A stretch of DNA of 64,000 nt from Linnemannia hyalina (lineage: Eukaryota > Mortierellomycota > Mortierellomycetes > Mortierellales > Mortierellaceae), in the NCBI GenBank assembly GCA_019671135.1, contig JAHRHY010000003.1:2728001-2792000 (forward strand), written 5' to 3'. How positions within the stretch are numbered: position 1 is the stretch's first letter; each line of letters opens with the position of its first letter. The position numbers and the translations under genes are program-made. The notes under the pieces are model-generated. The model was not told the origin of the DNA. It made no database searches and was given only the letters and a program-made list of their open reading frames with translations. Below, one piece after another: positions 31,928-41,524 of the stretch.

Positions 31928-34389
31928 CTAGGGCAACCCGTTCAGTTGCCGATAAGTGAGAGGCGTGCTGGAAGGATTGGGCTGAACTTCGTCCTGATAA
32001 ATCGATTTGGTTGGAATGGTATAGTTTTCAGGAGGAAAGATGGGTCCGACTCCTTGGACAAATCGCTTCCGTCGGTCCATCGCACTCAACGCATTCTCCG
32101 AAAGTGCCTTGGGTGTTGACGTCTTTTTCTTCTTGGACTTTGTCATGCGCTATTGTTGTGCAAGTTTAAAAAATAATACGCGAGTCAGTGACATCGTAAA
32201 CTTGAATGCAAGTCGCCTTCAGAGGTAGTACCCAATAGTGTGAATACGTACGAAGCGCTTGAGGTAGCCTTGTTCGACCTGCTTGTCAAGATCATCCAGA
32301 ATAGTATTGTACTCTTGGTAGGCAAGATGGTTGTTGACCAGCCCCAGCAACTTTTGCTTCCTGCTCCTGTTCACCTTCATCACATCCCTCAACTCTTTCT
32401 GAAGAGACCGAAGCGTTATGCTGATCTCGTCATCTTCTCTAGCATCCCAGTTGATCTAGCATTGGCAATAGAAAACAAGGGTACAGCAGTTAGTAAACAA
32501 GCATTGTTCAACTACACAAAATTAGTTCAGCGCTCTCAAAGATTAAGCTCCAAGAATATACCTCTTCGTTGCCAAGCAGTCCAATGTAGCGCAACTCGCG
32601 TTTGATTCGCTCCTCAAGTTCTGCATAGTTCCTGGCGTTCGACTGCGTGGCTGCTGGCGATGGCGAGGCTCTTGGTGCATCTTCGTCCTGTACAAAGTCT
32701 TTTGCATCCGCAACCTCTTCAGAGATCAAGGAGCAGATAATACGCTCTGTCAAAGGTCCGCAAGATATCTCGTCCTGATCAATGTTCTCATCCGTGAGCT
32801 CAAAGGGCTGGCTATAGACAGTATTCCGTGACGGCCCTGACTCCTTGATAGAATCGACAGAGTTCCGGCGAGACTCGTATCCGTCAAACGGAAGCAACGA
32901 CCTGTCTTCCTCAGCCCAAACATCCTGGTAGTGTCGTCCAAGGGGTGGAATCATCAATGGCGTCACCTGGTCGGTCTCTGGCTGCTCTTCCAGGACATTT
33001 CGGTCAGACTCGGTAAAGGGACGGAAATAAGGATCCATCGATGTCCAGAATGTCTGAATAGGGATCTGATTGGCGACCTTGACCTTTGAAAAGTCCTCCT
33101 GGACTTCCTGAGCCTTTGGTGGTGGCTTTTGTGTCTTTTCTGTCGGGTGATCATTCTTCTTTTTCTTTTGGTGTGACCCTGAGTGTGCCTTATCGCCAGT
33201 TCGATTCTACATTTGATCCAAACGTTGAAACGCGAGGGTTAGATAATTCAATGCGGACCAAATTCACAATGTCTGCAACATGTAACATACGTACCTGATT
33301 TGCCTTGGGTGTGCTGTTTCGGTTGTTAATCGGCTTGACGGGTTGTGGCGAGGTGCTCCGTCCTGCCTTGACCGTCGCAAAATCATCGCTTCTCTTCACC
33401 TTCGGCGGCGGTGCTGCTACAAAACGAAAGGAACAAATACGGTGAATATGTGATTTTGCGAATTTAGCGAGATACAAACTCAAAGAGGTATCAAGGAAAC
33501 ATACCTCGATCATCCTCTGAATATTCACTGTCTTCGTCAATCTCGCGCTTCTTCTTTTTCTTTGTAAGTCCATCTTGCGCCAACCTATGTTGTTGAAATG
33601 TTTCATGAAATGGTGAGTACTTGGGCGCGTTTCATTAATGCCAGGCAATCGTGGTCACGTCCTCACGAACACTTACGAAGGTGTTCCTGTTCGAATCTTG
33701 ATAGTATTAGGTGTGGATGTCGTGCTTGGTTCGTCCTCTATTATTTTTGCGGTAAGGACAGCGCGTTAGCTTCCTTTGATGTTGAACTACGGTCATAGCA
33801 ACGAAATCTTTTGTCACAGCAAGATACAACGCGTACCTGTTGCATCGGATCGCTTGAGTTTCAACGTGACAACACCCAGTTTGACAACGGATGGCGAACT
33901 GCCACCGGCGGGAGTAGTCCCCGTCGTACTGGCAGCACCTCCAGTACGGGCAGCACTACTCGAGAATGACGAAGGCGAGGCTGTGACAGGTGAGGCACTG
34001 TTGGTCCTGGCGGTAGTGGCGATTGTTGAAGCATTGGCTGCAGCAGATGCCGCGTTTCCTCCAGCACCTCCTTGGGTAGTTGTGTTGAATGCTGCAGAAG
34101 TTGGCGTCATGGTGTTGGGTGTAGATGAAACGGACGATTCCTTGGACTGTGCCTGAGCTAACAGTGCTGATCCACCTTCCAATTTCAAAAGCTCGTTGCT
34201 GTAACGGTCATATCGGTTGCTGGCCTTTTCGGACAAGTGCTGGAGTTCCTGCTGCAGCAAGGTGAGTTCTGGGAAGGTTGGTACTGTGGGGATCGACGGT
34301 GAGGAGGCGGAGGAAGGGTGTTGCGGGCGAGGCAGGAAGCTTCGATAGGTGAGCGCGTCAGGGTCGAAGGCGGGCGATGCAGAGTCCAT
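31928..34389 (-). CDS. ADA3: Transcriptional adapter ADA3 (NGG1), SAGA/ADA HAT module
   Basis: Seven exons: 33837-34389, 33677-33737, 33505-33584, 33295-33416, 32562-33206, 32252-32455 and 31928-32149; 628 aa. The N-terminus has a coiled coil (FPELTLLQQELQHLSEKASN), followed by Ala/Ser/Thr-rich low complexity and a Lys-rich nuclear-signal-like stretch (TKKKKKREIDEDSEYSED). The C-terminal half carries Ada3 hallmarks: FWTSMDPYFRPFTESD, MIPPLGRHYQDVWAEED, CGPLTERIICSLISEE, LEERIKRELRYIGLLGNEE and INWDAREDDEISITLRSL, ending with LTYRQLNGLP. ADA3 bridges Gcn5 and Ada2 to stimulate histone H3 acetylation in the nucleus. The assignment rests on these C-terminal motifs. The start is shared with a 672-bp divergent region facing RPAP3. 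Confidence 0.85.
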
Positions 34390-35061
34390 TGCCGAAACAA
34401 AAAAAAAATGAGAACAAAAGAAAAGGGAGAGAGGCTCGAGTGACTGCTAACAATCAGAACCAGTAAGGAAGGTTCAGCAGTTTTGTGGTCAGCATAAGGA
34501 GTCCAAAGTAAGAAGGGCTCGTGGCATCGGGGAATGGGAACAGTGGATGCTTGCTCATCTTTACCTCGAAAGTAGGGTCCCGTTAACGACGGCGCGAAGT
34601 CGAGGGGACTGTTAAGGCAACGATATGTCGCGTCGAGAAGGTAAAAAAACAAGTGATTATAAGCTGTCAAATTTCGGACAAGTGATGGGATTTGTAATTG
34701 CCAAGCAAAGGTGGCAAGAGAGGAAAGTTGTTGTGTGGATAAAAGTGAGGAGTTTAAAGAGGATGAGAGGGATGGTGTTGAGCAATGGAAAGAAGGTTGA
34801 ATGTGTTGTCGGGAGTGTAGTTGTTGTTTGTTTGTGAGTTCCTGAAGAAGCTTTTTTTTTTCCTTTGGGCTTGGGTTTTTGATGGTTGATGGAGGTCCCC
34901 ACGGTATTTCTGTCACTTTCGCCTGCCGCTCATTTTTCAGGGCTCATTCCGCTTTAACACTTACGACTTTTCATATTCGGTGATCCTTCTACGCAGCGAT
35001 ATATAAACGTTCAGGCACCAACCTTCATTTTTTTTCCCGCCTTTTTTCTTCCGCAACTGCC
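34390..35061. promoter_or_regulatory. Divergent promoter region ADA3 / RPAP3
   Basis: About 670 bp between divergent start codons. A GATATATAAAC sequence at about 34998-35008, some 55 bp before the RPAP3 start, resembles a TATA box. No gene is seen; the ORF on the minus strand at 34185-34916 partly overlays ADA3 out of frame. Confidence 0.5.
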
Positions 35062-37317
35062 ATGGACGCCTCTACATTACAAAAACTCGCTCAGTGGGAG
35101 CAGGCTCATGCCAGCGGGAACAAAAAACCTTTGACCGCAAAGGTACTGGCATCTCTTATAACTATTGCATGCGAAATAACGTGTTACAAGGACAGAGACT
35201 TACACGCTTTTGACGTTCATATGGATAGGAGTACCCACCTATGCGATCATGTCAGGATATCACACTCAAAGATATTCAACCCATTCAGTTGACTCAGAAG
35301 AAGGCGCGGATCGAAGCCTTATCAGCCCAGGAGATGCAGGCCTCGGAGCAAACTACCTCACCCATCGCCCCAACATCTCCACCTTCAGAGCATATCAAGT
35401 CATCAGGACTGTCAAGGAAAACGTACTACGAGTCATGGGATAAGTTCGATGTGGATAAGGCACTGGATGATTTCGAGAGGGACGACAAGCGGTCAAGCGC
35501 CAAACCATCCAGCATCAGCACAAACTCGACCAAGACAGCGCCAAAACCGTTGTTAGCAAAGCCTACAGGGGTAACAGCTGTTGATCAGGTCAAACCAGTA
35601 ACGACGCCTTCAGACTCTGTGGCAGCAGCTAACGCAGAGAAGGAAAAAGTAAGGATTGCGAATGGTTGATAAGGCAAAGAAAGACGGCAGTACTTCGTAT
35701 GTAAACCTGGACTCTAATCCATGTACCCACTTCTCAATTGACTCAATAGGGAAACGAGCTGTTCAAGAAGGGACTGTACGCGAAGGCGATCGATCACTAC
35801 TCTGCAAGTATGGCATTGGACCCTTCCAACTCAGTTCTTCCAATCAACAGAGCCATGGCACTGCTCAAACTTGAAAGGTACAGTGTTCAATGAAGCTGAC
35901 TTGGATCTGAATCGAACAAAACGTGTCAAGATCATCATTGCTGACCAAAGATATCATGCTGTAACGTCTACTGAACCATAGATTTGCAGAGGCTGAGCGT
36001 GATTGCACATTGGGACTGAAGCTGGACAACAAGAACGTAAAGGCGCTTTGGAGACGAGGTATCGCACGTCGGTCACTAGGAAGAGTGAATGAAGCCAAGA
36101 AGGACTTTGAAACAGCACTGACGATCGATCCTACCAACAAGGCTGTCAAGGATGAGCTAGCGAAACTTAAACAGGGATCTACAACAGCAATACCATCATC
36201 AACAGCAAAACCCTCTGCAACAAAAGCCTCCGCCACATCAACACCAGCCTCAAAAACTGTCCCCAAACCTACCACAGCCAAAAAGCAGGAGTTGCCAGCA
36301 TCAGAGTCGTCAAAACCACCAGTCATCTCCAGCAAGCGTGTTTTGATCAAGGAAGTCGATAATGATGAAGACTCGGAACTTTTTTCACCCGCCGCCACCA
36401 AGCGTATTGCAGCTGAGTCCAAGTCGACTACACCTGCCGCATCAAAGATCACACCAGCTGAGGCTACCCCAAAACCTGTTGCCGTTGAAGTCGTCAAGCC
36501 CACTTCATCACCAACACCTACTCCTACCCTTGCGCCCGTCACACCACTCACCAAACCTACTACCCCACCTATGACGACCAGCAGCTCAAGGACAAACATG
36601 GTTGCACCCTCTACAACCCTTGACTTTCAACGTGATTGGAAGAGTTACAGCAAGAACAACGAGCTGTTGTACCAATACATCAAGGTAAGCGTCACACGTC
36701 AGAAAGTACAAGATGAAGCAATCCACCACGGAACCAAAGTCTTATTTCGAAAGCCTACGTTTTCATCTCATTTACACTTCACTAGCTTATTCAACCGGAG
36801 GCGATGCCTGGTATCTTCAAGAGTTCTTTCGAATCTGACTACCTTTCGTCCATGCTGACCGTCTTCAGGACATTCTACATCCCGTAAGCTACAAGGAAAC
36901 TCACATTAGGTTGCGTGCCCCTTTTCAAGCTTGCGACCCCTCATACTAATCTTTGCTTCGATTACTTTTTAATGTGCGACTTAAAACAGGTCGGAGGACC
37001 CACAGTTGCTCTACCGTAGTCTGGCCAACCTTGGCAAGGTGCAACGTTTCGACATGGCGCTGATGTTCATGACTGGCACCGACAAGAAAGGTTCGTTCCA
37101 CCGTTGCTTGCCCCCGCTTACGAGAATCGATTTGCTTAAATATTTGCCACCATAATCAGCTTTTCAACCACAACTCACATCCCCTTCTTTTTTTTTTTTT
37201 TTAGACCTTGTATCTATCTTCCAGCATCTCGCAAGTCATGTCAACGACAGCACAACGACATACTCCCAGCAGGACCTTGCAGCCTTGGCGTCCAAATTCA
37301 AAACCACGAACTACTAA
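35062..37317 (+). CDS. RPAP3: RNA polymerase II-associated protein 3 (RPAP3), R2TP co-chaperone
   Basis: Seven exons: 35062-35142, 35256-35648, 35750-35877, 35982-36684, 36786-36883, 36990-37090 and 37205-37317; 538 aa. The N-terminal region contains YYESWDKFDVDKALDDFERD, the segment that precedes the TPR domain in RPAP3. TPR helices follow (GNELFKKGLYAKAIDHYSAS, PINRAMALLKLERFAEAERD, VKALWRRGIARRSLGRVNEA) with the carboxylate-clamp residues typical of Hsp90/Hsp70 binders. After a long Thr/Pro/Ala-rich linker, the RPAP3_C domain runs from DFQRDWKSYSKNNELLYQYI through LYRSLANLGKVQRFDMALMF. RPAP3 links Hsp90 to the R2TP complex for assembly of polymerases, snoRNPs and PIKKs. The short second intron-exon boundaries keep phase 0. 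Confidence 0.9.
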
Positions 37318-37461
37318 TGAACTCAGTCACAGGTACAATCGCGGATTAAAAATAAAAACAGAAGCTTGGAGCATGCAAGTTTAATTGTCTTGGACGAGTA
37401 GGTGTATTATCTACCCACTGCGACACATCCTGTCACAGCAGTGTCGAGTCGCGGTTATTGT

Positions 37462-39675
37462 CTACAACTTGCTCGGGACTATTTTCAGATCCAGACACAA
37501 AGGCAAAGACATTGACGCGAATTAGTGTATCAATACCAATGACAGGCTCAAAGAGAAGGAAACCAATCCAGAATGCAATTCGTTACTTTCGTCAGTTACC
37601 TTTCTCAATGGGATCCCAGACAGGTGCGTTCCCGCGAAGTGACCAAATATCATCAACCCTAATAGGTGGGGTATTCAACCGATCCAACCACTTGCGATCC
37701 TCATCCAACAAATACGCGTTCACTGCAACCGTGATCGCATCCAATGGAATCGCAAAGTTGAGATGTGTGATCGTCCGCCCAGTCGATGTCTTTCCATTTC
37801 CCGTAACGAGCCCAACGAATTGACCGTCGGTGTTGACAAGGACGCCACCGCTGTTGCCACGGTGGACGGGGGCGCTGCTGAGGAGCATCACGGGTTTGTC
37901 GACGTGAGTAACTACTTTGCTGCAAATCCCTGAGGTAATCAGGGGGAGGATTCCTGAGGAAGGGCCAAAGATCCCGTGTCCGATTGCGAATAAGGGTGTT
38001 CCTTTCACAATTGGCTTCATCCTCGATCTAAGGGTATGACAGCGCAGAAAGAGAGAGAGAGGCATTAATTAGTCGTCAAATTAGCCTCGCCGCCATCTTG
38101 CATAGTTACAAGTCAGAAGAGAGAAAAGAACCATGCACCTAGGCGCACATACATTTCTTCAGGAGTCCTGAGTGGGAGGTAGGGCAAGAAGCCGTTGAGG
38201 ACACATGTTTCTGGGATCTTGATCAGGGCAACGTCCCAACATGACTCTGACACAAATACCAGCTCGCAGTCATCCACCCAGAGCTGCTGCTGAGGCGAAT
38301 CAATCCTGACGCGCAATGAGATCCCACTCCTGAGATTTGGCCATGTGCGGTTACTGATGTTGTCCAGGAACGACGTGAATACGTGCGCGTTAGTCAAGAT
38401 GTCTATGTGTGAAAGAAAATAAGATGAGTTAGAGGCGGGCAATACGTAGCTTAGCTCCGTGCTATGTACAACACTTTCAAAGTTGCTTACGGCCGCTCTT
38501 GGAGATGACAACGCCTGAAGCCCAGGTCTGGCCCACTTGAACCATCACGACAGCCTGGCGCGCATTTATGAAGGAACTTGAGTTCAAGGCGGCAACATGG
38601 TCGGGCTGCAGTGGCTGGCGTGGTATCGTAATGTAAGGTGAGATCGCAGCAACAATACATGCGACTGGAATAACAAGGCTAATGTCAACTGGCTCTCCAT
38701 CCGTCCTCCTATTTCACATGTGTATATAAAAAAAGCGATGTGAGTGCCAGTTCTGATCACCGATTCGGCCGCGAAGTGCACAAACGTAGCAAGCGAAAAG
38801 TCGAACATACCGGATGGGAAGCATGCTGAGGCCGGCCAGCTCTCCAGTCTCGTCCCAGCTGACAGCTCCGCCCTCCATGCCAGGTAAGAATTTTGCATCC
38901 GTCAGCACTAGCGAGTTGGCCTGCTCATCGGCTCGTCGAGCAGCGCGGTACGGGTGAATGATGTTGGCGACAATCCCCTGACTGATGTTGTTGATCAGGA
39001 CCGAGGGAGCAATTAACCCAAATCCTGATCCATGAAGCGTCAACCGTTTTCCAATCGTTGGGACCGATAGTTGGTAAGGGTACCGTTCATTTCCTAGCAC
39101 GGCCTCTGTTTCATCTTCGTCGGTGCTGCCGTTGGATTTGATGTCGAGAAACCCAGATTGAGAAGCGTTAGGCTTGAGTCGAAGGATCGCCAGTCCTGCG
39201 ATGCCAACATTGCGAAGGGAGAATCGATGGATAGAGCTCAGATCCGTTCCGAGTTGACCCTTGTTGGTGCCCCAGCCAAACACCCACATTGACGAGTCAT
39301 GTCCAGTCAATCGTCGGATCGACGACAGCATTCCTGAAGTGAAACGGTGAAATATAAACCATTGTCAGTTCTCTACTTTTTCTCGTTTCCTTGGCGTTCA
39401 TTTTAGCACAAGGAAAGTTATTGTCATTATGACCGTTGGGCAGTACCTTCAGCTTCAACAACTGCAACGAGATCTGCATTGATCCAGCTCTCTCCTCCAT
39501 CTATTTCATAACACAAAAGCGTCAGGAGTTAGATACTGGAAATTGACAACCATTACTATTGCGGTCAATAAGGCTGTTCGTGAGAAGAATAAATCTTACC
39601 ATCGTCGATGTTGCTCTCAAAGAGAACGTCGACTCCTGAATTAGGGGACAGGACCATCTCACCATAGGACGACAA
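37462..39675 (-). CDS. Peroxisomal leader-peptide-processing protease (TYSND1/DEG15), with PTS1
   Basis: Seven exons in phase: 39600-39675, 39447-39500, 38811-39333, 38491-38708, 38153-38402, 37600-38027 and 37462-37478, giving 521 residues plus an unresolved N-terminus. The trypsin-like C-domain has SGVVISKSGRHILTNAHV (catalytic His), ESCWDVALIKIP (Asp) and SSAPVHRGNSGGVLVN (Ser). Earlier, TDAKFLPGMEGGAVSWDETG matches the degenerate first protease-like half of TYSND1. The last exon, only 17 nt, encodes VPSKL and a stop, so the protein ends in the canonical PTS1 signal SKL, as in human TYSND1 and plant DEG15. The enzyme removes PTS2 presequences and processes beta-oxidation enzymes in the peroxisome matrix. 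Retention of the last intron (37479-37599) would end the protein as EKGN without SKL. The 5' end probably lies upstream (see 40348-40457). Confidence 0.9.
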
Positions 39676-40347
39676 CTAGCGCGAAAATAAAAAGACACGC
39701 AAATTTTCTATTAGCCCAGTTTCTCGTTACTACTCTCGCTCGCAGCAAGGAGGGTCTGTGGGGAGGGTCGATTCCTTTTGTTTTGCGCGTGTTTACCCCC
39801 ACAGTTTCTCATTTGTTGTTTTGTTTGGTGTTGTAAAGTCTCCCACGACCCGAAGCAGAAAGAAAGATGAAGGGAGAGGAAATGTGAAGGAGGAGCCGCA
39901 ACCCCCTAGCCGTCGCGTTCCCATTTTTGCATTCATCATCCACGCGCGTATGAGTATGTGTGGTTATCGTTGGCTTGTTGCTTGCTGTTTGGTGTCTGTT
40001 CGTTCGTCGGACGGTCGAAAGAGTTTTGTCCAGAGAGTCGAAAGGCAAAAGGGCGAAGAGGGGGATGTTCACTTCAAACTCTTGACTCTCTTTCTTCTAC
40101 AACTAACCTTGTCCTGCAAGAAAGGGCGCAAAAGACTTGCGCTGGGTTTTTGTTTCAATTGATTGAGAGCAAGAAAAGAAGGAGAAAAAGAGAAAGGAAT
40201 ACGCGTGAGTACCATGGATGCGAGTGCAACATGAACAGCATTGGCCGTCCTTCGATTTAATTGGGGGGACGCGAATGAATTGGGAGACATATCGGATCGG
40301 AACACAAACTAAAATTGATCGTTCGAGTCCAAGCAGACAGCGGCAAC

Positions 40348-40457
40348 GGGGAAGGGGCGAGAAAGGAGATCGATCGGCTTGTGGAAAAATATATACCTTG
40401 TCACGACCAGGTTGGAGCCCAGGGCAATGCCAGATGCCGTGAACGTAGAATACCCTG
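40348..40457 (-). other. Candidate upstream exon of TYSND1/DEG15
   Basis: On the minus strand an acceptor at 40458-40460 opens a frame reading AGYSTFTASGIALGSNLVVT, then RYIFFHKPIDLLSRPFP. It resembles the SGVIL...LVLxHGGIFVPF opening of TYSND1/DEG15, and the known exons lack about 40 N-terminal residues. A GT donor at 40347 would join in phase 0 to the exon ending at 39675, but the donor (CCCC then GTTGCC) is weak and the intron would be 672 nt. An earlier donor after VVTR is stronger but breaks the frame. The exon with the ATG was not found. Confidence 0.4.
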
Positions 40458-40521
40458 CTGTATTAGATCGAATCGAATTGAAGAGAAGAGGAAAGAAGAG
40501 AGCATAGCAAAACAACAAACA

Positions 40522-40758
40522 TCACAGAGCATTGGGGATGAGCGAGTTAAGGATAATATAGGTATTGTTCTGTGAACGATTGAAAAACAAGGAATTGATC
40601 CAGAAGAACAGAGCAAACAAAAGCACAGCGATCAAGATGTGTGGATATTTGACATGAGGTTGATATTCATTGTGGAAGAAGGCGCGGCCTTCAGTCTTGG
40701 AGCCGGTTTCGTCGGGTCCATGGCAACGGACACAGACTGAAGTCCAATTTTGGATCAT
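40522..40758 (-). CDS. Possible small single-pass membrane protein, 78 aa
   Basis: An ATG-initiated frame reading MIQNWTSVCVRCHGPDETG, a basic/polar stretch (RAFFHNEYQPHVKYPH), then a clear hydrophobic helix (ILIAVLLFALFFWINSLFF) and a short polar tail. A CxxC pair (C9, C12) precedes the helix, which recalls metal-binding or redox small proteins, but I recognise no family. The upstream minus strand is a long CT-rich leader, the kind that precedes genuine starts in this window. It lies just upstream of the candidate TYSND1 5' exon on the same strand and could instead belong to that transcript. Existence is plausible, not proven. Confidence 0.4.
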   Translation of the reverse strand: MIQNWTSVCVRCHGPDETGSKTEGRAFFHNEYQPHVKYPHILIAVLLFALFFWINSLFFNRSQNNTYIILNSLIPNAL

Positions 40759-41524
40759 GTCGTTCAAAGTAGAACCGGGTGGACAAGGGCGGATGGGGAA
40801 ACTGGAAGAGTGGGAAGGAGGGTTCTGCGGTTGAGAGTCAATTAAAGTATGGGGGTGTGCGGTTGTGTGAGAGAGAGGGAGAGAGAGGGAGAGAGAGGGA
40901 GAGAGAGAGAAAGAGAGAGAGGGAGTGTGTGTGTGTGTGTGTATGTGAGTCAGTGTGTGGGGAACAACGGCTGAGCAGGAGATTATGTGAGAAAGGAACA
41001 CAGGGACAAGGGATGAGCCGGGGGAGAGAGAAGCCTGGTGAGTAATGAATGGAATTGGATGGGGAGGAGGTGAAGGAAGAAGAAGAAGAAGAATGTAAGG
41101 ATGGGAAGAGGGTAAGAAAGAGACAAGAAGAAGAAGAGAAGTGAAAGGAAGTTAGTGAGAGAGTGAGTGAGAGAGAGTGGAAGAGAGATAGAGAGAATGC
41201 AGGCCCGAGTGAACGTGAGCATCACTCTTCTTTCCTTGCTTTCTTTCTTTCTTTCTCTCTTCCTTCCTTCTCCCCCGTCACCCCCTGAGCCGAGTAGAGT
41301 CAGAGCCAATGCGCTGAGAAGTGAACAGCGACCACTCAGGAGCAGTCACGAGGCCCTTTCGTGTCTTCAACCCACAGACACCACCTTCTCTCCCTCACTT
41401 CTCTTCTTCTCTTCTCTTTCTCCTTTGTCTTCTCTTGCCCTCATAGCCTTTGCACCACTATTAATATATCCCTAGACACAACTTACACTTCTTACCCTTT
41501 TCCCCTTCCTCCACACACCGACTG
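40759..41524. promoter_or_regulatory. CT/GA-rich divergent region upstream of GH20
   Basis: The region is dominated by GA-rich (plus strand) microsatellites at 40868-40945, including a GTGTGTGT run, and 41050-41200, switching to CT-rich sequence after 41220 toward the GH20 start. This strand switch in purine bias fits leaders of two divergent transcripts. No other gene is supported. Confidence 0.5.
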
